Positions 51,027 through 62,440 are shown, counted from the first letter of the stretch. The stretch: 64,000 bases of DNA from Mugil cephalus (GCF_022458985.1 NC_061772.1:30731506-30795505); one strand, 5' to 3'. Translations and numbers: made by a program. Notes: generated by a model from the sequence alone, not told the origin.

Positions 51027-54000
51027 GAACCTTCAGACGTGACGAACGCTTCCTTCTGGGGTCGGTGCTTGTTGACTTTCAGAGTCCCCTGATACACAAG
51101 AACCACACTGTAACCTACTCATTCCCTTCATCCCTTCATCCCTTCATTCACTTCATCCCTTTCCCCTTTTCATCCTTCTTGCCTCCCTTTTCTTTCCTTT
51201 CTTCTATCTCTCTTCTATTCATGTATTTCATGTTATATATCACATTATAAGTTGAGAGCAGAATAAAAGCCACAGAGCGGCTGGAGCAGCAGTGAACCTG
51301 AAGGTATCGTCCAGACTTGATCCCAGCCTCCAGGATCTCAGTGGGCAGATGTTCAGAGAACTCCTTCTTCTTCTTCGAGCCCTCGCCCTCCTTCTCTCGC
51401 AGCGACCGGGAGATGGAGGCGTACAGCTCATGAACCTCCTCCACCTCCGGCCAGAAGTTCTTCAGATAATCCTGAGGAAGAAAAACATACAAAATAAAAC
51501 TAAAAATACAGGATCCAGGAGAACCAGGTTATCTGATGAAGCATCGCACGTCTGGTTCACAGATAAACTCTGAACATCTGAATTCACCTCCTGGACCCTG
51601 GACTCCTGGTACTGGGACCAGGACTAGTACTAGGACCAGGACTAGTACCGGGACTAGTACTGGGACCAGGACTAGACTGACCTGCCCTCTGAAGGGGTTT
51701 TAACAAAGAGAAGGAGGCTCCACATGTTCCACTGGTTCCTCCTCCTTCACATGGAACAGACCCAGATCAACGCTTTTTATTTTTATCTTTGACATCCTGG
51801 CTCGTACCTGGACGGAGATGACGTAGACTCCAGAGTGGAGGCTGCTGTACTCGGCCACGGCTTCCTGGTCCTCTGTGATCATCACTATGTTCATCATACC
51901 TGCCAGGTGGTTGTAGTACCACACTGCTGCAGAGTACACACACCTGAACACACATCCACACACACACAACATCAACCACTTTGACACAAAAACAACGATG
52001 TTCATCATCCAGTTCTGGGTTTCACTTCATATCTGACTCGTTATTCATTCATATTCATGTAAACTCTGGATTAGATGTTATTTCATGATAGTTTACCTTT
52101 GAAAACACCACTGGTTCTCAGAGCAACTAACACATTTTCTATGATCCACGGGTTCATACGTCTACATGTAGAGCAGCAGTTATCACAGCATCACTAATAG
52201 GACGAAAGCTGCAACTAACTAATTAACCTGGACCTGTCGTGTCTCATGATGTCAGATTAGTCTGTGATGAGCCAAAGGAAAAGGTTTTATAGGATTTAAC
52301 TTGATATTTACGTGATGTCTGACACATTTCTTTTCATGAAGGAAAGTTTTAATGTTTCTAACATTATAAAGGGATGTTACTCATTCACTACAACTACTCA
52401 CAAAGAGAAGGAAATTCAGGACTAAACAGTTACTTGTCCAGCTCTGACCTGGTCTGCCACTTCTCCTGACTCTCGCCTTTCTCTCGAGGACAGTAGGAAT
52501 ATTCTTGAAATTCATTGGCAAACAGCACACAGCTGTGACGAGGGTCTTTGACCAGCTCTCGTATACGGTTGTAGAACCTGCACACAGAAGTAATCATCAT
52601 CAGAGGTAAATTCAGGGGGAGAGTAAATATGAAGCTATGCTAGTTATCAGTAGGTGGAGGATTCTGGGTCTGATGTTAAATGTCCTACAGTCTGTCCACG
52701 GTCTAAAGTCTGTCCTTGTCTTCTCCTTCAGTCAACTGGATTCAGTCTGATGAATCTTTATGGCAAAGTTCATGTAGAGTGAAGAGGCCGTCCTCCATCT
52801 TCTTCCTCCATCTTCGTCCTCCATCTTCCATCTTTCATTTCCATCCTATTCTTCTTCTTCTTTTTCTCTGAATTAGACCAAATAAAAGGTTGTGTTTTGC
52901 TGAAACCCGTTTCCTTTCCGACTCTGATCAGGACATCCTAAGTACGACCACGTCTTTGATGGTGGATTGTCTCTAGCTGACCTGTCTTTGTGCTAAGCTA
53001 ACGACAGTAGCTGCTGGTTTCTCTTTTACTATAAATACCTGAGAGCGGCACCGACCCTCTCGTCTGATCCTTGATGTGATAAATTCTTTAAAGTCATGGT
53101 TATGTATGAAAGTCTGCGTTGACAGAAAAAAAGCCTCACAGGTCACGACACACCTGTTGTGTCCTCGCGTCCCTCGGTGTGTTGAGGTGAACGGAAACAG
53201 TAATTACTGACTCAGTGTGGCATCAGCAGCTCCACCGGCCACGTGTACCCGACATTATAAAAAGTGAAGCCTCATCACATTAATGATGCAACATTTTAAA
53301 ACGTCTGCGTGGGCAGAAATCAGAAACAGACTGGACTTAAACCAGGGGTCATGTGGGACTCCTTATTTACAAGGTTCACCGGGTTCTTCAGAAGAACTCA
53401 GCGTGGTGGTGTGGTCTCGTTTAGCTTCGTCAGCACAGCTTTGATATAATGAGCCTGACCCCTGCCACCATGTGGCAGGTAGGAATAAAAAGGTCTGAAC
53501 TGCAGGATCTGCAGAGCTGCCTTCAGGAGTTTCTGTTGTATAACTGAAGGTTGTAACTAAAGGACGGGAGGGAAACACTCTGAGCGTGATCTTTTTCTAA
53601 ATATTGTCAGTGAAGAGAAAAATGAATGAATGAATAAACAGTGTTGACACAGTGCTGCTCTAGAGTTCTCGTGTCCTTCAGAGTTTTCTACATTTCTGAA
53701 TAAAAATGATTCAAAACATCAACAGAGTTTCACAAAAGTATTTAAAGTAGACAAAGAACCCAATCAAATTTGTTTTGTGTCCAGTGTGTGAGCTCCTTGT
53801 AACTAAATGTTTGTTGTCTGACCAGTTTGAGGAGTTTGATCTCATTCAGATCAGAACCAGCTGAGTTGTGAGATGTTGGTGGTTTCCTCTCATCAGCTGA
53901 TGCTCCAACATTTCTACTGGATGAAGGTCAGGACTTTGACTTGTTCCTAAAGATTCATCTGGTTCTTCTGGAGAACCACTGGTGTTCTTGGGCTCCTTGT

Positions 54001-55363
54001 CTTCCTCCATGACCCAGTTTCTCTTCACATTCAGCTCATGGACTCATGTCCTGACATTTTCTTTCAGAGTTCACTGGTAGAATTCACAGTTCATTGGTCC
54101 ATCAATGATGAGCAGATGCAGCAGAACAGGCCCAAACCAGGACATTAGCGCCCCATGTGTCATGGAGGGATGAGGTTCTGATGCTGGAATGCAGTGTTGG
54201 TTCATCTCCAAACATTTAAACCAAACTATTCTACTCTGGTCTCATCTGTCCACTAAACATTGTCCCACATGTTCTTTGTGGACAGAGAGCAGTGTCTTTG
54301 GTTGTTGAGTGGATTCATCAACATGAACATCAGCCAATGTGAGAGAGGCCTTTAGCTGCTTAGAAGTTCCCCTGGGTTCCTCTGGTTCCTCTCCCACTAT
54401 GATGGAGTGATGTTTGTTGGTGGACCACTCCTGTGGAGGGGAACAGTCGTCTTCAATCTGTCTGACTCTCTGTGGATTATTTGTGGCTTCCAGACTCTTT
54501 ACAGATGGTTGTGGAACCTTTTCCAGCCTGATGAGCAACAACAACTCTTTTTCTGAGCTCCTCACAAAGCTCCTTTCATCTGTTGTCATCACACACTTCA
54601 ACACAAACATGAGACAAATCCCTGATTTATAGAAACTGAACCAGGACCTGAGTCTCATCATTGATGGACACACGTCTGGACTCTGATTGGACCTTGACTC
54701 AGTCACTCATTTGTTTAATTGACTGTAAAACATCTACATTAATGAACATGTTGTGAGGATGTGGAGCCTGTTGTTGAGCCTGTTGTCGTACCTGCGTCCC
54801 TTGCTCTTTAAAGCCTGGCAGGCGGTCTGGGTGAACACGATGCCGTGCAGCTCTCTGAACTCCAGGATCTCATGGTAGTCGACCACCACCCCAGCATCCG
54901 GCACCACGTAGTGCGTCAGGTCTCCGGGCAGAACCTTAGCACCTGTCCAGAAACTCAACCGGTCAGTTACACGGTGCACTAGTTTAAAAAGTGTCAGACT
55001 GAAAACCTTCATGAAGGTACAGCTTTATGTCATGCTTCTAAAAACTGACACGTGTTCCTCATATTTTTGCAGATCTACCAGTAAAGCATGTGTATGAGTG
55101 TGTTCCAGCTTGGCCAGTTTATTAGGTACAGCAGTGCAGCCATTCATATCTAAACACAGCTGGGTTCATGCTGCTGCTGTAAACACGGGCCAGCTGCACA
55201 CACAGTAAACAGGTGTGTGTCTGTGTGTGTTACCGTTGTCACAGTCCGCCTGACACAGAGAGCTGTAACACGGGACCCGGTCCCGGACGTAATGTTCCCG
55301 GACCACCCGGACCCTCCGGCCCCGGCTGCTCCTCAGGCGCAGGATCCGCTCCGTCTTAATCAT
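43264..55363 (-). CDS. dis3l: DIS3-like exonuclease 1
   Basis: Seen: 18 minus-strand exons (55234-55363, 54792-54942, 52449-52577, 51808-51943, 51298-51471, 50983-51088, 49250-49423, 48875-49044, 48510-48671, 47543-47793, 46934-47026, 46354-46642, 46019-46254, 45770-45924, 45381-45559, 45157-45302, 44028-44199, 43264-43560) encode 1049 residues; human DIS3L has 1054. Domains in order: N-terminal PIN-like region, cold-shock-type OB folds ([53 protein letters not shown]), RNB nuclease (residues 445 on) and an S1-like C-terminal region. The RNB motif [13 protein letters not shown] supplies Asp480, 486, 488 and 489, so catalysis looks intact; [18 protein letters not shown] is also present. Role: processive 3'-5' RNase of the cytoplasmic exosome. 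Odd: a poly-Asn insert at 262-274 and introns filled with minisatellites. A perfect CRE lies upstream of the start. Confidence 0.96.
43849..43950 (-). other. Candidate alternative terminal coding exon of dis3l
   Basis: Lies in the last dis3l intron (43561-44027). A pyrimidine-tract acceptor (CTCCTCCTCAG) is followed by 33 open codons in the phase left by exon 44028-44199 and a TAG stop. The peptide begins [16 protein letters not shown] and ends [10 protein letters not shown]. No donor follows, so it could only be a last exon, replacing the usual VRISFSSS C-terminus. It reads like real protein, but I do not recognise it. Confidence 0.35.
44215..44990. repeat. Degenerate GCTAACATTAGCTTGTTTA repeat
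   Basis: About a dozen strongly diverged copies of a roughly 55-65 bp unit with alternating GCTAACAT, TAGCTTGTTT and CTAATTAAGTAGC blocks, in dis3l intron 16. Confidence 0.85.
45586..45717. repeat. CATT and GGAA microsatellites
   Basis: CATT units at 45586-45609 and GGAA units at 45684-45717, both in dis3l intron 14. Confidence 0.9.
47045..47517. repeat. 16-bp GGTCCACAGAGACCAG minisatellite, locus 1
   Basis: About 29 copies fill dis3l intron 10. The 16-bp unit cycles through three frames every 48 nt, which makes long spurious frames such as [15 protein letters not shown]. Confidence 0.97.
48231..48433. repeat. 16-bp GGTCCACAGAGACCAG minisatellite, locus 2
   Basis: About 12 copies of the same unit as 47045-47517, with CATCATAGAGACC (19-bp) variants, in the neighbouring dis3l intron 9. 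Confidence 0.95.
49139..49190 (-). repeat. MITE-like end fragment, inverted
   Basis: The minus strand reads TGGCCAAATCATTAGGTACA followed by CGAGTGCAGTCATTCTAA, matching 8197-8240 and 55110-55150. It lies in dis3l intron 7. Confidence 0.55.
49430..50939. repeat. 1.5-kb GATGAGAGGATGAGATGGTG minisatellite
   Basis: Purine-rich tandem array made of GATGAGA, GATGGTGAGAG and GATGAGGG blocks, filling dis3l intron 6 between exons 49250-49423 and 50983-51088. A marker block (GAGAGGTGAGAGGATGAAGG) recurs near 49907, 50083, 50275 and 50491, showing higher-order units of about 180-215 bp. Confidence 0.97.
53835..54720 (-). mobile_element. Tc1/mariner transposon relict
   Basis: Minus-strand frames contain decayed transposase blocks in order: STVRQIEDD-like N-terminal HTH sequence, [22 protein letters not shown], a shifted-frame block near 54120-54180 corresponding to the usual [24 protein letters not shown] (second catalytic Asp region) and [17 protein letters not shown] (third acidic residue region). 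Multiple frameshifts and stops make it inactive. It lies in dis3l intron 2 in the same orientation as the gene. Pieces of the same element occur at 60031-60150 and 62338-62375. Confidence 0.85.
55110..55150 (+). repeat. MITE-like end fragment
   Basis: TTGGCCAGTTTATTAGGTAC followed by AGCAGTGCAGCCATTC, related to 27489 and 8197. It lies in dis3l intron 1. Confidence 0.5.
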
Positions 55364-55474
55364 GTTCGGGATTCGAACATAATCCTTCTGGCTTGTAGCT
55401 ACTGGAAAGCGGGAACTGGCACTTGTTGCTTGTAAACACAGCAGATTAAGTTCCGGGATCTACGTAGAGCGTCA

Positions 55475-55482
55475 TGACGTCA
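55475..55482. promoter_or_regulatory. Perfect CRE palindrome in the dis3l promoter
   Basis: TGACGTCA lies about 112 nt upstream of the dis3l ATG, inside GTCATGACGTCATGACGT. An ETS-like TTCCGGGA lies at 55451-55458. Confidence 0.55.
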
Positions 55483-55831
55483 TGACGTTTAAATGCGTCT
55501 TTTTTTCCCCTCTTGCATTTTTTATTCATTAACATCTTTCCAGCCTGTTTAGACGCAGACAAAGTGACTGAATGATGTCGATGAACATGTTGGAGACTCA
55601 GTCATGGTCTTGTTCTCTTTTCTTTTTAAAGACAAGACTCCGAGGTTTCTAGAATCTCTCTAAGTGGTTTAGTTCTGATGGGACACAGTTAAAAAATAAC
55701 AGGTTGTTGGGTTCAGCTGATCCTAGAATGACTTTTATCAATGAAACCAGAAAAAACTGACATATTGCATCATGCAGCGTGTGTACAGAGCTCTGTAAAG
55801 GGTTAAAATACATTTCTTCTTACCTTTTTAC

Positions 55832-55873
55832 TTTATTTTATTTTATTTTATTTTATTTTATTTTATTTTATTT
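55832..55873. repeat. TTTTA microsatellite
   Basis: About eight TTTTA units. Confidence 0.95.
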
Positions 55874-56183
55874 TTTATTGAGGTTATAGACACACATGAG
55901 TAGATCCTCTCTTCTATAGATACAAACTTCTGAAGTTCACTGAGTGTAACATTTTCGACAATACACAATGTAGTAGACTATACACTAGTGGGTATTGGTA
56001 AGGACTTCACGATACGATACGTATCACGATACTTGAGTCACAATTCAATGTGTTGTGTTGATTAAAATCCGAGTTTTATATTTGTGGATTGATACAAAGA
56101 TGAAAGTCAGAATGTCTGTGTTTAGTTACAGACTAAAATGTGTTGTGTTTTGTTTTATTGTGTGTGTGTGTGTGTGTGTGTTC

Positions 56184-56453
56184 AGCGGACCGGGCGGTGG
56201 GGTGAGGTGCGGGGGTGAGTCCTCTCGCCGCCTCCGCCGCTCTTTGGCTGCGCCGTGGACGCGGACGCGGAGCGGAGCTGCGGCAGATCAGCAGCACAGG
56301 CTGAAGTTGAGGCTGCACCGACACGGACGCTGCTCAGGACTTTGCTCTCGTTTTCTGACTCGACATCGGCTTGAAAATCCGCCTCATGGCTCCAGCTGCG
56401 ACTCCGCGTTCACCTGCACCGGGGAACTTTCTTTAGGACGCGTTCAGCTGCAG
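56184..56453 (+). other. GC-rich probable first (5' UTR) exon, perhaps megf11
   Basis: A roughly 270-nt GC/CpG-rich island in A/T-rich surroundings ends in a strong donor (CTGCAG|GTAAGAT). It contains no convincing long coding frame. In human 15q22, MEGF11 lies next to DIS3L in divergent orientation with non-coding first exons, so a megf11 leader exon is a reasonable inference. No MEGF11 coding exon is visible here. Confidence 0.4.
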
Positions 56454-59400
56454 GTAAGATCTGATCATCCGTGTTTTATTCACTTCGTTTACACGCGTGT
56501 CAAACATGTGGAGACGGAAAGTCACCTGAAACACTTAGTTTATATTTAATCTAAATGCATAAAGAATTGTAGATTTTCTATCTGCGTTGAACACGTTTGT
56601 GTTTCTTATTTTTCTTTTTTTAAATATTGATCCATTCCCTCCTTTAATGACCCGCATGCATTAAAAGCTAAGCTGCATTAAAAGTGGCCGCAGTTTCGAG
56701 CTGAATAAGCAGTGTTTGGAATTAGTTAAACTCCAAGAATAAATAAATGCATAAAACCCTCCAATTAGGCCAACTCATCAATTAATCATAGGGATAAAAA
56801 AAAGTTATTTTCAGAACTAATTTTAGTTTTTTTTGTTTTTTTCTGTAACTTCATGTGCAGTGGCTGTGATTTATTTCTTTAAATGTAGTGACTCCAGTGT
56901 GAAGGGTCAGAGCTCTGCAGCTTTTAGTGCAGCTGAAGCATGAATGGATGAAGCTGCCTCTTCGCTGATGATGAGGATGATGATGATGATGATGATAATT
57001 AGATGGGCTCAGACCGGTCACTGCTGTTTGAACTGTTTCCATTGATTCCCCCGGAGGCTGCACAGCAGGAGGCAGCTTCACAGGAGAATAACTGGCCACT
57101 AGATGGCGACCTTGAGCTGGATGCACATGAAAGACATCAGGCATCAAGGCATCAGCTGATTATGCCTGCGATGAAGGAGTGATTGTGTGGTTGAATTATA
57201 CTCAGCAGTTCAAATCACCGGTATCTTTGCATGAGACAGATGAAACTCAGAGGCAGTAGATTCATAAAAGAAAACAGCAAATGTAAGAGAGGGAGCTGGG
57301 AAGTGCTTTTCAATCCCCGCTCTCCTCAAGTAGCTGCATTTACTGTGGAGCAATATGTCAGCGAGGCGTTTGTCACAAATGTGCCTTTGCAATAATAGTA
57401 ATGCAGCTTTTGACGACTCCCGAGCTCTTACTCTAATTAAAGTGTTTTAGTTTTTTTTTAAGGTGATGCTGGTGCAGGGTCAACGGTTGAGCTGAGGAAT
57501 CAAAAATAAAGTTGCCAGGAACAGATCTGGCTCTGGAAATAATTCAGGACGTTTATCATCATATAAACTCTGCACTAGCACCGTGCAACACTCTGCTTCT
57601 AACATCCATAAAATAAATACGAAGCCTAAACTAAAAGCTGAGGCTCCTGATGCAGCCGGTGGGAGCGACGGGACGCGAGGCTTCGTATGAACTGTTCAGA
57701 GTCACAGAAGAAGATAAATAAATCAAAAAGGATAAAGATTTATCTGAGAAGTAAACGAGGCTGCAGCTCCTCTGGGTTTGAGCCGAAGCGACGGATCGAT
57801 GGGAAGAAGAGTGCGACGTGTAAACATCCCTCGTTCTCCTCCAGGTAATTGATTTAAAAACAAATAGTCTGAAACTTTTCTACTTAGTTATTCACAGCGG
57901 TTTAAAGCACATTCATTCTAATAATCCTCAAACTGGAGGCTCTGAGTTTACACCTGGAAATAAAATGTGTCCTAAAACGACCAAACGTGATCAGGTCTCA
58001 GTCAGACGTGACACTAGTTACATGAGGAGGGAGAGAGGGAGGAAAAACCACAGTAAAGAGAGTAAAACTGAAGATGTGTTGCACAATATTTTTCAAAATT
58101 CTGACGGGATATTTTTTTTTTCATGCATAATCACATGTTCACAACATTTTCTACTGGTTGAGGAGGATTTAATGCAGTCGACTGACTGAGGATGAGCTGT
58201 TTGGATCAGGTTTTCATGTAGAACTGATCTGAGGACATTTACAGCTCAGAGATAAAAAAAAAAAAAATTAAATGTTTTCAAGATGAAATGAACAAACAGG
58301 GATAATTACGGTGTCATTTATTTTGATATATTTATTTATATTTAACACATTTAAACTGTCATGTCTCTAAAGTTAAACAGCAGCGTGACCGATTACCGGA
58401 TTTATTAAAAAATCATATCGAAATATGGAAGTAAAGGAAGGAAGGAGAGAAGAGAGGGAAAGGAGGGAAGAGAGAAAGAGGAAGAGTGGATGGAAGGAAG
58501 AAGGAAGGATGGAAGGGAGGAAAGAAGGAAGATAAAAGAGGAGGAGAAGAAGGAAATAATAATAATAAAATGAACAGAAACATTTGCAGTTATTTTTTCT
58601 ATATATTCAATGGAAGGTATGTGTTGACTGGGCCACGCCCCCCCCAGGCCACGCCCCGATGCCACGCCCCCTGAGTGGTAAAAACATGGCGACATGTGAT
58701 TAACAGATCAAATTAAGAACAACTGGACTCAACAATGATCCATGTGAACTAGTGTGGATCTAGAAAAGTGGATCAGCCTCAGTTTCAGTTAGTTTCAGTT
58801 CTGATGATTGTACAATTGTACAACAACCAGAACCTGATGTGACTTCATCAGTAAATACAGCATAAATTAATATCAGCTGACACTAAATGAACCACAACAA
58901 CAGGTTTCTGAGTCTGGATTCCAGTTGTTTCTTCTAAAGCAGTGAAACGTTTTCTTCTCTGTTCTCTGGCAGATTTCTGTAAAAATATAAAACATATCTC
59001 TGACTGTTTTTCAGACCTGTTGGTTCAGTCACACAACAGCTCTTCACCGTGTTTTTATTGAGTTTTCCAGTTTAGATGCTGTTAAAGCCGATGATTCAAA
59101 CTAATGCTGCTGATCTGCATGTTCAGTGGCTGTGACGTCGCGTAGCTACATCCTCCTGTGTTTGTCTATATGTGTGAGTTCTTCCTTTATTTAGCAGAAC
59201 GTAGTGAGAACAGGTTTGACCTTTGATTAGCAGCAGGATGAGTGTAATGTGCGGTTCATGAGATGATGTGGTTTGATTTCTGATTTGCTGGAGACACGTG
59301 GAAACATCTCATTCCACGTAAAGTCTGTTTCTGCTCGTGCAGAAGAGTTTGGAGAAGCTGTTTGTTTGTGCTCCGACGCTGCGACGCATTAAAGGAGACG

Positions 59401-59912
59401 TTTTCATTTCCAGACGCGTTTCCAACCCCAAAAATTCATTTTCAGCCCCGGCTGTTGTGAGCGGCTCTCGCAGCCGTCCGACCACATTTGAAAAGGAGAA
59501 ATGATTCTGGGCCCAAACAGTACAAGAAAATAAATAAATAAATAAAATAAGAGGTTCAATTTCACACAGGAACACTCTGTAGTGTAGCTGTGATGAGCTT
59601 CACCTCCGTGGCTGCCGTCGGGTGTGCGCTTTATTTTTAAAGGAAATACGTTTCCACCATCACAAAGAAAATACACAAAGGCTATTCAGTATTTCTGTGT
59701 TGTTGAGGTTCTCTGTTGTTCTGCGGGCGAAGGTGTTGGAGCTGTTTATTAAAGACCAGGATCCTTCTGGTTTTATATTTTCTACGTTTCTACATAAAAA
59801 GCTTCAATAATCAGAAGATTTTCACACACGTTCTGAAAACAGACGAGAAAGAGAAAATATTAGACTTTAAAAAACAATATTACATCAGTGGGTTTAAATG
59901 TACGTGAACCTG

Positions 59913-60312
59913 ATATCTGCCATATCATTATGACCACCTTCCTAGTTTTGTGTAGGTTTCTTTTGTACTGACTCATCAGAGAATGGACATGGACCTTCAC
60001 TTCCTTCCTTCCTTCCTTCCTTGTTTTCTTTTAGAGTTCACTGGTAGAATTCACAGTTCATTGGTCCATCAATGATGAGCAGATGCAGCAGAACAGGCCC
60101 AAACCAGGACATTAGCGCCCCCATGTTTCATGGAGGGATGAGGTTCTGTAGGATGGGTTGTAGGGTGGGGTCTGGTCTGGTCTGGTCTGGTCTGGGTGGG
60201 TGCTACACGTCTAAGTATCCACACCAATGAACACCAGGTCCAAAAGTTTCCCAGCAGAACACTCAATTCACAAGATGGATCTTGTGTTAGTGGTCGTAAT
60301 GTTATGGCTGAT
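59913..60312. mobile_element. Composite decayed Tc1/mariner element
   Basis: Inverted ends: left ATCTGCCATATCATTATGAC at 59915 and right GGTCGTAATGTTATGGCTGA near 60292-60311. Between them, 60031-60150 matches the middle of the relict at 53835-54720 (minus-strand [16 protein letters not shown]), next to a short CCTT tract. This looks like one element end-pair containing a piece of another. Lone ends of the outer type also lie at 15311-15332 and 19403-19422 in cars1 introns. Confidence 0.65.
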
Positions 60313-60844
60313 AGGTGGAAAAGAGTTAAAACCAAAGACGGCGTCTGAGTTTGAAGCAGGAAGTTGTGAGTTCTGGAGTTTGAGAGGTTCGTTCTCTCAG
60401 GATGAGGCGACGTCGTCAGCCATGAAATTCAAATAGCTCATGAGGTGGAGGTATAAAATAAAAACTAAAATAAAAAAGAAAAGGGGCAGGAGGGGGTTGG
60501 TGGTGGTGGTGGTGGTGGTGGAGACCATTAAGGCCAGCAGCCCCTCGGCTCTCAGCGTCTTATTCATCCTGCAACAAAGAGAGAGCGAGCTGCAAGAAAA
60601 GAGAAAGGAAGCAACATGAAAGAGTTTTAAGTGGTTGAGCCTGGGGTGGACGGGAGGGAGGCCGATGGAGCTGACCATTACAGAGCATCATGAACGTCTC
60701 AGCCCCGGGGGGGGGGTCGCATGGGAAACACATTATACTCAGAACAGACAGAGGAGGCTTGATGGGACGGGTCGCTGAGGATTCGCATGACCTGGACGGT
60801 TGCCACAAACTCTGGAGAATGTGTTGGTCTGAAAATATTATAAA

Positions 60845-61737
60845 CACGATTTATTAAACGTTCAGATCTGAGAACTGATGCTGAGGAGAAGATTAACACC
60901 CCTACGTAGAATATTATCAACCCTACGTAGAATATTATCAACCTTACGTAAAATATTATAAACACGATTTATTAAACGTTCAGATCTGAGAACTGATGCT
61001 GAGGAGAAGATTAACACCCCTACGTAGAATATATTAACCCTACGTAGAATATTATCAACCCTACGTAGAATATTATCAACCCTACGTAAAATATTATCAA
61101 CTCTACGTAGAATATTATCAAACCTATGTAGAATATATCAACCCTACGTAGAATATTATCAACCCTAAATAGAATATTATCAACCCTACAGAGAATATAT
61201 CAACCCTACGTAGAATATTATCAACCCTACGTAGAATATTATCAACCCTACGTAGAATATTATCAAACCTATGTAGAATATATCAACCCTACGTAGAATA
61301 TTATCAACCCTAAATAGAATATTATCAACCCTACAGAGAATATATCAACCCTACGTAAAATATTATCAACCCTACGTAGAATATTATCAACCCTGAAGAG
61401 AATATTATCAACCCTACGTAGAATATTATCAACCCTACGTAGAATATTATCAAACCTATGTAGAATATATCAACCCTACGTAGAATATTATCAACCCTAA
61501 ATAGAATATTATCAACCCTACAGAGAATATATCAACCCTACGTAAAATATTATCAACCCTACGTAGAATATTATCAACCCTGAAGAGAATATTATCAACC
61601 CTACACAGGATATTGTCAACCCTACGTAAAATATTATCAACCCTACGTAGAATATTATCAACCCTACGTAGGATATTATCAACCCTACATAGAAGATTAT
61701 CAACCTTACGTAGAATATTACCAACCCTACGGAAGCC
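60845..61737. repeat. 21-bp ATCAACCCTACGTAGAATATT minisatellite
   Basis: About 38 copies of a 21-bp unit centred on the palindrome TACGTA. The left end is preceded by a duplicated block of about 70 bp (GATTTATTAAACGTTCAGAT..., at about 60847 and 60967). Larger blocks of about 10 units are also duplicated (compare 61120-61330 with 61250-61550). Confidence 0.95.
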
Positions 61738-62164
61738 CTGCGTGGTCATACACAGTATTTCCCCTGTTTTCCCGTGATATGAGTTAATTATCTTGAGTTA
61801 TTTATTCTGGGATCTGGATGAACATTAATAGAAGTAATAATGTAGTAATGATAACAGGCCTACTGTAAGATGAACTCAGGAAAGCGAGGGAAATAATCTG
61901 TATGAGTTCACGGCCTCTTAGGGCTTCAACAGGATCCTGTTTGCTGCAGCCAGAATAAAATAGTGTTTGTCTTAGTTTTAATGATCCAGTTCAGTTTAGT
62001 GTCAAACTAATCAGAGTCGATCAGTCGTCCTAGAAAATGTCGATCGATGATCTGAATATGTTGGAGGTGGAAACTGGGTCAGACGGCTGCAGATGATCTG
62101 GTTCATTCACACGGAAACGAAAGCGTTTCTACATTAGGACGTGATTTAAAGAAACATTTTTACT

Positions 62165-62280
62165 CTTTGTGTAAATTTCTTCAGAAAAATGAATCAAAAC
62201 ATCAACAGAAAGAAAGAAACTCATGGAACAGAAATATTAGAGTAAAACGAGCCAAGACTAGTTTCTAATATCAGCTGTGA
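62165..62280 (-). repeat. Dispersed unclassified repeat, copy 2
   Basis: Inverted counterpart of 7795-7925: contains AATGAATCAAAACATCAACA and AGAGTAAAACGAGCCAA. A CCTT microsatellite begins immediately after it. Confidence 0.55.
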
Positions 62281-62282
62281 GC

Positions 62283-62338
62283 GTCCTTCCTTCCTTCCTT
62301 CCTTCCTTCCTTCCTTCCTTCCTTCCTTCCTTCCTTCC
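62283..62338. repeat. CCTT microsatellite
   Basis: About 14 perfect CCTT units between the dispersed repeat and a small Tc1 fragment (62338-62375). Confidence 0.97.
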
Positions 62339-62440
62339 CAGCAGACCAGGCCCAAACCAGGACATTAGCGCCCTGTTACCACTGCTGTAGTTTAACGTTT
62401 GTTGTTAAACGCTAACGCAATAAGCCAGAAAGAGCTACTA

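Larger units (their letters stand above)
55364..56183. other. dis3l upstream region
   Basis: Contains the dis3l promoter near its left edge, a TTTTA microsatellite (55832-55873), otherwise unremarkable A/T-rich sequence, and a TG run (56160-56181) just before the GC-rich segment. No coding exon is visible. Confidence 0.6.

Noticed and set aside
49140-51106. Minus-strand frames of 605 and 435 residues made of SSSHPLILS repeats
   Set aside because: The GATGAGA minisatellite has no stops in these frames. They include genuine dis3l exon ends at their edges, but the repeats lie in an intron with good splice sites.
58405-58695. Minus-strand ORF rich in Ser, Phe and Leu
   Set aside because: Half of it is a purine/pyrimidine repeat near 58434-58560, and the rest has no family resemblance.
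60845-61749. Possible CRISPR array, because of regular 21-bp units
   Set aside because: There are no unique spacers. The units are directly adjacent and degenerate, and the DNA is vertebrate, so this is a minisatellite.
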